This document shows, in pieces, positions 13,498 through 24,348 of a stretch of DNA of 64,000 nucleotides. The position numbers were made by a program, and so were the translations under genes. This DNA comes from Apostichopus japonicus (Eukaryota; Echinodermata; Holothuroidea; Aspidochirotida; Stichopodidae), in the NCBI RefSeq assembly GCF_037975245.1, contig NC_092576.1:25867611-25931610 (forward strand). The letters run 5' to 3'. Each line of letters begins with the position of its first letter. The stretch's first letter is position 1. The notes beneath the pieces are model-generated. The model was not told where the DNA came from, did no database searches, and saw only the letters and a program-made list of their open reading frames with translations.

Positions 13498-14118
13498 CAT
13501 GTCGATCCTGCATGTTGGATCCTGTACAGTGGAACATGTATAGCGGATCGTGTAAAGTTTATCATGTATTGTAGATCATTTATATTTGATCATATATTGG
13601 ATAATGTATATTGGATCCTGCATATAGGATCCTACACAGTAAAAGCTACATAGTTGATTCTGTATAGTTGATCGTGTATAGTGGTTCATATAGGAAATCC
13701 AGCATAGTGATCATGTATGGAGGATCATACATAGTTGATCCTTTATAGTACATCCTGTATATTGAGTTATATATATATATAATGTATCGTGCATATTGAA
13801 TCATGCAATGTGAATTGCGTATATACTGGTTCGTGTAAAGAGGATTGTGTATACTGAATCTTGCGTAGTGCATCCATCATAGTGATCACGCAAAGTAATC
13901 TAGATCTAGGATTTTGGATCATATATTTTCACAAAGTTTAAAGTGCATAATGGATCGTGTACAGTGGATCGCGTATAGTTATTACTACATAGAGGATCCT
14001 GTATAGTACATCAGGTATTGTGGATTGTAATAGCGGATCGTGCATATAAGATTGGATATATTGGATGCTGTAGAGTGGATCCTGTATAGCATCTCGTGTA
14101 TAGTGGATCCACGTATAC
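13498..14118. repeat. Degenerate 15-bp minisatellite rich in GATC
   Basis: About 600 bp of imperfect head-to-tail units close to TGTATAGTGGATCCT (about 15 bp), with GGATC or GATCNTG recurring almost every unit. Variation is scattered and the copies are old. Long frames in it only reflect the repeat. Confidence 0.75.
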
Positions 14119-15709
14119 TATGACAACACCGGGCTAACTATTGTTGTGTTCTCAGTGTGTTGCAATCTGTCATTATGTATGCTTTTTTGAGCGAAGAGCT
14201 GTAGTAGCAAATGTTGAAGAAAAACCTCGAATCTCTCAATACAACCTGATCCTGCTGCTGGTTTTCGTCTTAACACATGTCATTCACCTTCGACACTAAA
14301 AACCTGATAAATGTATTTATCACTGTTATCGATGCAGGTGCATTTAGGCAGGGCCAATTGCTTTTGTCATTTCGTAAAACGCGACCTGAATCTAATCTTT
14401 AAAAGATGATAAATTGTCCATATTTTAAATGTAATTACTTTAGAAAGCATTGTTCAAACCTTGACCAAAGTTTGACCTAGCGTATTCATTAGATCCATAT
14501 CTACCGATATTTGAGTCATATTAACTTGACATAATCTTTCACCTATCATCCATCCCACCCATATGGGTTATTGCCAATGTATCTGCAGATTTTCCCAACA
14601 CTGAACTATATTTTTGTTAGAAATCCACCAGCCCTAACGTTGGGTTATGTTAAATAACTCATACCTGGCTTAAAATGTTGTAAATGGAAGAGATTTAAGA
14701 TTTATCGCATTAAAAACTGTCAAAGAATGAACTTATTTTTCCAACAACATCAGAGTAAATAAAGACATTTCAGTGTGTCCCGTGTATATATTGTACCAAA
14801 ACATGTTTAATTCACAGTGTCTGCATATATTCCAAACAATACAGGGATAAACAAAATCAACTTAATCATCTGACAAGTCATTGGATACATCGAACGTTTA
14901 AGTAAACTTACAGAGCAGTATTGACCATGTTCAAGCAAGGTGGAGACCCAATGAACTAATTAATATCATAATTCAGTTCAGTTAAAAACATTTTAAGCTA
15001 ATTTTACCCATTCTTACCATATGCAATACTAAGGGAGAGACAATTTAAGGCTGTGTTTTTCTTCCGAAACTTGCTTAATAATATCTTGCGATAATAACGT
15101 AATTATATAGGAACTGAATAATCGTTGCTTACGTTGTCAGTGACGAACTGTTTAACTGACTCACTACCCACTCCAAAAGCTTTTTTGGGAAGAACAACTC
15201 TCAACAACACGAACAAAAATTGTAGTTGATAAAGATAGAGTTCTTGTTTTCCAAATTATGATCTTGGACAGAGGAAATATGTTATATATAACTAGTAATT
15301 GGTACAAGATAATCCCGATCAATCCGCTGGTATAGTCCTTTCATTTTGCAATAAAATTAAATATCACATCATGAAACATATGATGTTATTGTTCATGTTG
15401 ACACTGTACTATGAACACGCTTTCTCGTCCACAGAACCCAAGTAACGATTAAGATATAATTATTGACCTAATTTGAGGGAAATATATTTTCCATGCCCTA
15501 TTTGACATTTTCATAGTGACTCTAACTCACACAAAAATAACATAATTGTCATCATTATTGAATGATTTTCATCATTATGTTCTCATAGCCACAGCTATGA
15601 CCATTACAGTCACCACCATTAGCATCAACACCAACATTATTAATTCATTTATATGCTAATGTGTCACGTTTATAATTGTATGATAGTTTATTGCCTTTTC
15701 ATTTTGCAG
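14119..15709. other. Upstream flank or 5' UTR intron of the NLR gene
   Basis: No coding exon visible. The first coding exon has its own splice acceptor, so a non-coding first exon and the promoter should lie somewhere upstream, but I cannot place them from sequence alone. Confidence 0.35.
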
Positions 15710-15791
15710 ACAAGGTAAGAAGACAACAAAACAAACAGAATGGCTGATTCATCTCCCGCTACCGAAAATGTAACGGATAACACCAAAATGG
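15710..15791 (+). CDS. NLR exon 1: 5' UTR end and start codon
   Basis: A pyrimidine-rich acceptor (ccttttcattttgcag) ends at 15709. A 30-nt leader precedes ATG at 15740 (acagaATGGCT). The 17 complete codons read MADSSPATENVTDNTKM, a short, polar, probably disordered N-terminus. The exon ends at 15791 in phase 1 before gtaagt. The leftover G joins AT at 19740 to make an Asp codon and open the death-fold domain in frame. The first ATG after the acceptor was taken as the start. It is short and carries no domain, so the call rests on its splice sites and phase match. Confidence 0.6.
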
Positions 15792-16629
15792 GTAAGTTCT
15801 TTCTGCTTCCTGATGAATAAATTGTCTATAGATTAGCTTAATCCACGAATCCATGGGGAGCAAGACATATTTTCACCATGTTCTGTTTCATCGCTGCCTA
15901 TAAGGAGAATAAGATACTTTAGTTCGTTGGTCTCGGTTGCCATAACAACTATTACAATGGTTTCGGTTCAAATATTTCAGTAGCGATTCTCGGGGGTAAC
16001 ACATGGTGGGGTGACCGAGTGTGACCAGAACTCTAATACTTTTGAAGGAGTAAAACTCAACATGTATATTTTTGGATGTTCATGTGGTTTATATTTGATT
16101 TTTTTTTATCAAAATCTCCTTCAAATCGAATGTTGATAGGAAGGTGCACAGTGATGAGAACCTGTGTCTGCAGACCAAAAACGAAAGATTTAAAATTAAG
16201 TTGAAGGTGATTTCTGCCCTAACTTCAAGCCATTATATTGAATTGATGTACAATATTAATATGCGAACGTCAGTTTACAACAATATATGTGGTGGCCATA
16301 GTAACCGAGGTAAAAGTAAAAGGGTTCAAAGGACAAATCAATATTTTTTGAGTAATTATGTGTCAAAAGTGCTCCTTTCGAACTACTCAAATGTAGGAAT
16401 GTATCTCACGATGGGGACTCTCACAACGAAACGCTAAAGTAATTTTGCTGTCACACCAAGGTGTAATATTGAATAGACAGGTATTCTTACATTTGAAATA
16501 GTAAATATATATCAAACTATGTGGTTATTATTGGCATTGGTTAAAATGTTTCAAATGAAATAATTTGGTGTATCGAAGAGAATAATAACGAATGGTATAG
16601 GTAAAATAAATCAAACATGGACTTTTTCT

Positions 16630-17462
16630 GCAAGAGCTCCATAGTAAAGCGTTGAATTTAAATGAAACTGTCACAGATGTGATTGGGTATGCCATGTACT
16701 ATCAGATATGTCGTGACCGTGTAAACCGAGTTGAAAGATCAATTAAAGGTCAAGAATGAATGTGAAATTAAGCAAATAAGGACATTGAATTTAATTGAAA
16801 CTCTCACAGATGCATTGGATATGTCATGAACTAACAGATATGTCGTGACCATGTTAACTGAGTTGAAAGATCAATTAAAGGTCAACAATGAATGTGAAAT
16901 TAAGCAAACAGGTACATTGAATTTAATTGAACCTCTGACAGATGCATTGGGTATGTCATGTATTATCAGATATGTCTTTACCATGTTAACTGAGTTGAAA
17001 GATCAATTAAAGGTCAACAAAAAATGTGAAATTAAGCAAATAAGGACATTGAATTTAATTGAAACTCTCACAGATGCATTGGATATGTCATGAACTAACA
17101 GATATGTCTTTACCATGTTAACTGAGTTGAAAGATCAATTAAAGGTCAAGAATGAATGTGAAATTAAGCAAATAAGGACATTGAATTTAATTGAAACTCT
17201 CACAGATACATTGGGTATGTCATGTACTATAAGATGTGTCTTTACCATGTTAACTGAGTTGAAAGATCAATTAAAGGTCAACAAAAAATGTGAAATTAAG
17301 CAAACAGGGACATTGAATTTAATTGAAACTCTCACAGATGCATTAGGTATGTCATGTACTATCAGATATGTCTTTACCATGTTAACTGAGTTGAAAGATC
17401 AATTAAAGGTCAAAGTGAATGTGAAATTTAGGACACATGGACTTTTTGCCACAGCTCCATAA
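16630..17462. repeat. 132-bp minisatellite in intron 1
   Basis: The string atgttaactgagttgaaaga recurs at 16851, 16983, 17115, 17247 and 17379, always exactly 132 bp apart, with a diverged copy (gtgtaaaccgag) at 16719. Both flanks end in related sequence (gactttttctgcaagagctc on the left, gactttttgccacagctccat on the right), as expected if the array grew inside an older dispersed repeat. Because 132 is a multiple of three, frames stay open for several units, but TGA in tcatgaactaac breaks some copies. Confidence 0.85.
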
Positions 17463-17860
17463 GAAAGCATTGAATTAACTTACAGCTTTCACCGGTTTAT
17501 TGTGTGTATTAAGTACTATCAAATTATGTGGTTGCCATGGTAACTGACTTGAAACACCAACTAAAGTTCAAAGTTACTTAGAGGAATTGTCAATTTAAGC
17601 AAACGTAATTTTTGTTACAACTTCATATGAAGCCATCATGAATTGACTTAAGAGTTTCACGGCTGGATGGACTTGTAGAAATAACTTAAGTAGGCCTACA
17701 TAGGGTCAAAACGGACCTCCACTCTAAGAAATAAATGACTAAGATCTTCAACATTGAAAGGAAGGCGGTATACTCTCATATACTTTTTTATACTCAAAAG
17801 AAAAAAGGCTATTACACTCGTGCGCCAGCACACGCCCGTATTTTCCCTTTTTTTTTTTTT

Positions 17861-19669
17861 GGTTTCTGGCTATTTGCAAAGCAAGGAACCTATGCATTTA
17901 ACTTGGAATGTGTGTGTGTGTGTGTGTGTGTGTGACGCTTAGCTTGTATACACGATATCTCAATAAGGGAATGATGTCCAAACTTTTTGGGTGAACAGCA
18001 ATAGCTCATAGTAAGAGGAAGATCCCTATTATTTTTGGTGCCCGCAGAGGTTTCCAAAGGTCAGTTAGGGTTAAATTTTTAAAAATGCAACAACTCCCAG
18101 TGAAAAAGTCTGATGCAGTTTATATTTTGAGACAAGCTGTGAATGGGGTAAGGGATCATTTTCAAACATAACGGTCATGTGATCCAAGGTCAACAAATGT
18201 CAATTAGGGGTCGAAAACTTGTATTTTTGCAATAACTTGAGATCCAAGTGACGGTCAAGGTTGGGAGTTACGCTATTGTAATCTAGTAGTCGACCTGCAT
18301 GTAGGTGACCTTTGACCTCAAGTTGGCTTCCAGTGACCTGTATTAGTTTATTTGAATTTTCGTGGCCATATTCGGATCTCAAAGGTACCTTCTGATCAAT
18401 ATTGTCCATTGGTTGACCCCTGTGCGACCCTCCTGTGCGAAGTTATCAGAGGCCAAGGTTATGTTTGGTTTTAATACATGTGGTTAGGATGATCGTACAG
18501 ACTTGTCGTGTTTTTTTTTTAATCAGTGTGACAAACTACATCTTACTATGAGGTCAAAAGGTCAAACCTTGAAAAATATGCTCATTTTGGTAGGACTGGG
18601 GCAAAGAAAAAAGCTTGGCAATATTTTGATATAAGATAGAGCTCTGTGTGCTATATATAGAGGAAACGAACTCCAGCTTCAATCATACACCAGGTTCTCA
18701 AGTTATGAGGGGCCAAAGGTTGTTTTGATACCTTTTTAGCAATAACATTGAGTGTGTTCATTGGAGCAATTAACAATTTTAGGACAGATTTCACATCATC
18801 GAGGGAAACATTTTTGATGAAAACCATCAGGTCATCCAAGGTCATTCAAGGTTGCCTATGTGCAAAACACTAGGTACTTATGCTAATATTTGCAACAACT
18901 TTTAGTCACGAAGTCTGACATGGCTGATATATTGAGACAAGTTGCGAATGAAGTAGGGGCACATTTTCCAAATTGTGATGTGATCCAAGGTCACCAAAGG
19001 TCAATTATGAGTCAAAATGTGTTGTTTGGCAATAACTTGTGAAACTACCATTGACAGGGGCTGACATGGTTGATATTTGTAGACTAGTTTTGAATGGGGT
19101 AAGGGATCGTTTCCAAACATAACAGTCATGTGATCCAAGGTCAAAAAAGGTCAATTAGTGGTCAAAAAGTAGTATTTTTGCAATAACTTGAGAACTAAAT
19201 ATCCATCAGAGTTGGGAGTTACGCTCTTGTTATCCAATAGTCGCTCTGCATTTGGGTGACTTTTGACCTCAGGTTGACCTCAAGTTGACCTCTGGTGACC
19301 TGTATTAGCTTCTTTTAAGTTTATTATTTGAATTTTCGTGGTCATATTCCGATCTCAATTGTCCATAAGTTGACTCCTCTGCAACCTTTGTGTGCTAACT
19401 TATTAGAGATCAATGTGTTGTTGGTTTGTAAAAAGTCTTAATAAGTACAGATAGGATGATTCTGTGAGTTCTGTAAAAAGAGCCAACTCTTGCTCGTATC
19501 AGACACCTGGTCCTCAACAGGTTTTCAAAAGGACCAACGGTTGATTTGTGATATTTTTGTGAATAACGTGGTGTGTGTACATCGGACCACAAAACTATTT
19601 TAGGACAGTGCTGCTCCCTTGTAAATATTCCTTACAAGCAAGGAACCATAGTGCCCTTGGTCTCTTGTT
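17861..19669 (+). repeat. Large dispersed repeat, copy I
   Basis: Starts with ggtttctggc...gcaaggaacctatg, then (GT)n and ctcaataaggga, and contains many gtgatccaaggtca-type blocks. It ends with gcaaggaaccatagtgccct tggtctcttgtt. The start GGTTCCTTGC and near-end GCAAGGAACC are inverted copies. It carries the AGGTCA-CCAA-AGGTCA direct repeat at 18988-19003 and a variant at 19138-19153. No coding capacity recognised. Copies II (20435-22509) and III (59762-61269) share both ends. Confidence 0.7.
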
Positions 19670-19739
19670 TTCAATAAAGAACAATTTTCTAATCATACTG
19701 AGTCAAAGCCTTTCATGTTTCGTAAAATTCTCTTTACAG

Positions 19740-20003
19740 ATTTTGGCAGGTTTAAGGTACGCCTAGCCGAGCTCCTCACAACTGAAATCATACTCAGTCT
19801 TGCAACGTTATTCATGTTTCCTCCTGCTAAGATTGATGAGTTACGACATACGAAAAGCAGCCCCGGGCTACTCATGGTCTCCTTAATGGAAGAAAGGGGT
19901 AAAATAAAGCCTAATGACATCTCACCCTTGTTAACTGCTCTTGATAAGTTGGAACTTCATGGTTTACTTAGCACCCTGCATCGTATTTTCCAGGGATCCG
20001 AAG
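19740..20003 (+). CDS. NLR exon 2: death-effector-like domain
   Basis: The acceptor tctctttacag ends at 19739 and the exon closes before gtaagg at 20004. It encodes residues 18-105 of the model, almost exactly one death-fold domain. Visible pattern: F-GRFKVRLAELL (helix 1), LSLATLFMFP, K-I-DELR, LLMVSLMEERGKIKP-ND-ISPLL (helices 4-5) and LDKLELHGLLSTLHRIFQ. The MEERG-I-P-D-IS-L spacing and the K-L-E-L position (RxDL in canonical members) fit a DED best; a divergent DEATH or PYD fold is the alternative. In NLRs such domains recruit adaptor or caspase partners. The exon is phase 1-1, so it can be gained or lost without breaking the frame. Confidence 0.75.
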
Positions 20004-22804
20004 GTAAGGTGTAGTGCGATATATATCTGGCTAGAGACAGACACATGTACGACCAAATAAATGACGGAATACAATGCCTGCATTCAGGGTAAAACGTAGG
20101 CTAGTCTGTTATAAAACTACATTAATGTGTTAACAACTAAATATCTGAGACTAATTACCAAGTCATTGTCAAATACACACATACAAAACGACTGCTGCAA
20201 GTTAGCCTGTGTAAATATCACAGCAGTTCATAACTTGAAAACATGTTAAACTGATTATTAGGACTATAAGTAAAATGTTTGTAAGCTAAATGTAAGCTCT
20301 ATATCAAGTATATTAATCAGATTTTTGCGCATGCCACGTTTTCTCAGTGATAATATGACGTCATGTTAGTGGTTATAAGCTACAGTTCATTTGTCGTTAT
20401 AATTATTATTATAATTATTAAGATTATTATGAATGGTTCCTTGCTGTAGCAAAAGGAACCTATGTAGTCAGGTTGGCATGTGTGTGTGTCTGCGTGTGCA
20501 TCTGTGACACCTGCTTGGGTACGCTCTATCTCAATAAGGGAAGTTGGATTGAGGCCAAACTTCGACTATAGATCCGCCATATGGAACAGGTGTGTCCTAT
20601 TGTTTTTGGTGCCCACAAAGGTCACCAAAGGTCAGTTATGGTCCAAAAAACGAAAATATTAAAACTGCAATAACTCCCAGTGCCAATGTGCGACAAGGTT
20701 GATATTTTGGGACAAGTTGTGAACTGGTTAGGGGAACATTTTGAAATTCAACATTCATGTGATCAGAGGTCACCTAAGGTCAATTAATGATTAAAAAACT
20801 ATTAGTTTTGCGATAACTTGAAAACGAATTGTCCGTTAGGGTTGGGAGTTGCTTCAATGCAATCCAATTGTCGACCCGCATCTGGTTAACCCTTGACCTT
20901 AATATGACCTCTGGTTACCTTTAAGTGTTTTGGCGATTTTTACAGTTTCGATGCTATTTTCAGATGTCAAAGGTACCTTCCGATCAAAAAAGTCAACAGG
21001 TTGACCCCATGTGACCTTCATGTGCGAAGTCACACGAGGTCAAAGTTAATTTTCAGACATTTAATGCAATAACTCCTAGTGCCACGGTGTGACACGGTTG
21101 GTATAGAGGAATATTTTCAAACTTAACGGTCATGTGGTCGGAGGTCACCAAAGGTCAATTAATGTTAAAAATCTAGTATTTTGGGGGAGAAAATTGGCAA
21201 TGAAAATGTTTGAATTTTTACAGTTTTGATGATATATTCACGTCTCACCGATCAAAAATGTCAATGGGTTGACCCCAGGTGACCTTTGTGTGTGAAGTTA
21301 TATGACGTCAAAGTTAATTTTCAGACATTTAATGCAATAACTCTCAGTGCCAAGGTGTGACACGGTTGATATTATGGGACAAGTTGCAAATGGTATAGAG
21401 GAATATTTTCAAACTTAACGGTCATATGATCCGAGGTCACCAAAGGTCAATTAATGATAAAAAAACGAGTATTTTGGGGGGAGAAAATGGGCAAAGAAAA
21501 AATGTTTCAATTTGTATAGTTTTGATGGTATATTCACGTCAACGCCAAGGTGTGACACAGTTGATATTTTTGGACAAGTTGCAAATGGTATAGGGAAATA
21601 TTTTCAAACTTAATGGTTATGTGATCCGAGGTCACCAAAGGTCAATTAATTTTGAAAAACTAGTATTTTTAGGGGGGGGGGGAATTGGGCAAAGAAAAAA
21701 ATGTTTGAATTTTTATAGTTTTGATGGTATATTCACGTCTCACCGATCAAAAATGTCAATGGGTTGACCCCAGGTGACCTTTGTGTGTGAAGTTATATGA
21801 GGTCAAAGTTAATTTTCAGACATTGATTGCAATAACTCTCAGTGCCAAGGTGTGACACGGTTAATATTTTGGGACAAGTTGCAAATGGTAAAGGGGAATA
21901 TTTTCAAACTTAATGGCCATGTGATCCGAGGTCACCAAAGGTCAATTAACGTTAAAAAAAATAGTGTTTTTGGAGGAGAAAATGGGCAAATAATAAATAT
22001 TTGAATTTTTACAGTTTTGATGCTCTAGTTAGGTCTCCCCGATCGAAAATGTCAATGGATTGACCCCCGGGTGGCCTTTGTGTGTGAAGTTATGTATGTA
22101 TACAAGTTCAAAGTTAATTTTTAGACATATAATACAATTAACTCCCAATGCCAAGGTGTGACATGGTTGATATTTTGGGACAAGTTGTGAATGGGGTGGT
22201 AGAACATTTTCAAACTTAACGGTCATGTGATTTGAGGTCACCAATGTTATCATATCTGTTGACCCGCTTGTAGGTGACCATATATTTCTAACATTTTCGA
22301 CGCCATATTCAGATCTCAAAAGTGCCTTCCGATCAAAAGTCCGATCACAATTTGTGATCACGAAAGGGTTGGCTATAGTTTTGGTTACTTTATGGGCACA
22401 TGTAGGACCACAATTACTTGGACTATTTGAGCCCAATCTTGCTTGATAATATTATGTGTATTGTCATATACCCCGATGCAAGGAACCACAGTGCCCTTGG
22501 GCTCTTGTTGTTGTTGTTGTTATTATTATTAACCAGTTTCAAGTAAGTATCATAAAACATAACAAAGAATAAAACACTGTTATTAAAGCTATATGTTTCT
22601 ATTATTTTGAGAACAGATAAGACATGCCAGTTTGTGCGAAGTATCATAAAACATAACAAAGAATAAAACACTGTTATTAAAGCTATATGTTTCTATTATT
22701 TTGAGAACAGATAAGACATGCCAGTTTGTGCGAAGTATCATAAAACATAACAAAGAATAAAACACTGTTATTAAAGCTATATGTTTCTATTATTTTGAGA
22801 ACAG
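20004..22804 (+). other. NLR intron 2
   Basis: Nearly filled by dispersed repeat copy II (20435-22509), then (TTG)n/(TTA)n and a triplicated 94-bp unit that carries the 3' splice site. No other exon seen. Confidence 0.6.
20435..22509 (+). repeat. Large dispersed repeat, copy II, with internal tandem units
   Basis: Begins ggttccttgctgtagcaaaa ggaacctatg (a small hairpin) and ends gcaaggaacc...gtgcccttgggctcttgtt. From about 21,060 to 22,250 a unit of roughly 300 bp (one copy shortened) repeats: gtgtgacacggttgatattt, then ggtcatgtgatccgaggtca, then gaccccaggtgacctttgtg, then caataactctcagtgccaag. Exact AGGTCA-CCAA-AGGTCA occurs at 20619, 21142, 21434, 21629 and 21929, with a CCTA spacer at 20767. 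Confidence 0.8.
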
Positions 22805-22826
22805 ATAAGACATGCCAGTTTGTGCG
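22545..22826 (+). repeat. Perfect 94-bp triplication spanning the NACHT-exon splice acceptor
   Basis: Units 22545-22638, 22639-22732 and 22733-22826 look identical base for base. Each contains aagtatcataaaacataac, ttattttgagaacag and ataagacatgccagtttgtgcg. The third copy supplies the real acceptor (AG at 22803-22804) and the first seven codons of the NACHT exon. The first two give matching upstream acceptors after 22616 and 22710, which lead into 17 codons and a TAA. The identity suggests a recent event. Confidence 0.9.
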
Positions 22827-24348
22827 ATACCTCAAGACATTTTACAAACAACTTTACAGCAAGATCAATCCAATACCTTACATCCGCGAAAAGGTGTTTC
22901 GTGTGAATGACATATTTGTAGAAGGTGGTATTGAAATGCAAAAGAGAGACAATAAAGATACCGAACGTTTGTTGGAAGGAAATACAATGGAAGCCGTAAA
23001 GCTAAACTCATATCGCGATGTATTTAACGATGACATAATATCTTCAAAGCGAATACTGTTAGAAGGCGATCCTGGTTATGGTAAATCAACGTTTACATTG
23101 CAAGCTGCATATGACTGGTGCACTGCATCTGATTCATCTCCATTGAAAGATGTATCTATCTTTATCTTGCTTCCACTAAGACTCCTCGGCGGTATATCGT
23201 CGTTTTGTCAAGCGATCAAGCTGATGCTGATGCCAGGTGAATCAAATCTAACAGAGGAAGACATTATGGAAATTTTGAGAAACAGCCCGGGCGCAGTGCT
23301 GGTTTTTGATGGGTATGATGAATATCCGGACAAAGATAATATTGAGATATCAGAAGTTATGAAAATCATCGCTGGTAATATGTTTGCGAACTTTAAGGTG
23401 ATAACATGTACGAGGTCATCCTATATACCTGATAATCTTGATGTAGAGACGGTCAATGTTCGTTTGACAGGTTTTGATGATAATGCAAGGGATGACTACA
23501 TCAGAAGAGCTGTTGCTGTTAACGATAATCAAGCGGCTAGGAGAATCAATGATCTTCTCACTAGCAGTCCTGTGCTGAGCGACATTTGTCAAGTACCTCT
23601 CTTCTGTGTGATGTTTGTGCATATCTCTTACGATTCAAAAAATATTTTATCATTCGCGTCTGTTACCAGTTTTTTTAGGCACATTCTAACGTGCTTTTAT
23701 GAGCATATGCGGAACAAAATGGGTCACGCTAGAAAACGAAAAGACTGTTATATCATTCCAAATTATTCAAAGCTTAACAAACTATTATTTGATGCGCTTA
23801 CTGGAAAGAATCGGCAGATTGTTTGGCAAAAAGAAACGTTCAAGACCAATGTTGGCGATGGATGTTACTATGAACTTATATCAATAGGTATCCTACTTGA
23901 AGAAGACATTCTCAAGATAAATGATAAACCAGGGATGGCGGCGGTTTCTGTTATACAGCGAACGACTGTTGTCAGATTTTATCACAAACTGTTTGCTGAA
24001 TGGTACGCAGCCAACTATCTTTCAAAGTGTGCAGGGAGCATGGAGCACGGAGCTCTTTGGCTCCAGAAAGAGTTCGAGAAAATAAACCCTGTTGATTTAC
24101 AGTTTGTCTTTAGATTTGCTTGTGGACTCAATAAGAAAGCTTCATCAAGAATCATCAAGTATCTGAAAGGAATTGAGGACGGACAATCTTTCGCAATACT
24201 ATGTTTCTTTGAACAAGTTGGTGAGACTGATGACGTAGTTGCCATGGTGAAAGATTTATTAACAGGAGGCGTGACAATCACATCCACTGATAGTAGACTC
24301 CTTCAAAGGTCAACAATACAGATTCTTGACATTGCGGCTAAAAGCGAC
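22805..24348 (+). CDS. NLR exon 3: NACHT domain with helical region and first d unit
   Basis: Encodes residues 106-620 of the model. Order: linker with LKTFYKQLYSKINPIPY, as in many invertebrate NLRs; Walker A GDPGYGKST (residues 193-201, Lys199); hydrophobic core IFILLPLRLL; Walker B LVFDGYDEY with D274, D277 and E278; sensor-1 segment ITCTRSS (Arg309); and helical-domain signature FYHKLFAEWYAANYL (497-511). The last 40 codons (24229-24348) match exon d1 in length and in LQRSTIQIL...D before a gtaagt donor. All NACHT key residues are present, so ATP binding is plausible. The start at 22805 was chosen because only this acceptor continues exon 2 in phase (G+AT = Asp). Upstream TTG or ATG triplets are intronic. 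Confidence 0.93.

Larger units (their letters stand above)
15792..19739 (+). other. NLR intron 1
   Basis: Carries the 132-bp minisatellite (about 16.63-17.46 kb) and the first copy of the large dispersed repeat (17861-19669). A (GT)n run lies at about 17907-17934. No other exon seen. Confidence 0.55.

Noticed and set aside
13646-13873. Tyr/Ile-rich minus-strand frame
   Set aside because: Translation of the 15-bp GATC minisatellite.
16845-17462. Protein with 44-residue repeats
   Set aside because: It is the 132-bp minisatellite read in frame. Other copies contain TGA, and there is no start context or splice pattern that includes it.
22029-22436. 135-residue minus-strand open frame
   Set aside because: It lies inside dispersed repeat copy II and shifts to stops in the other repeat units.
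22795-22804. Translation start of the NACHT protein at a TTG at 22795
   Set aside because: The triplet lies in the intronic part of the triplicated 94-bp unit, upstream of the acceptor. Phase agreement with the DED exon supports 22805 as an internal exon start.
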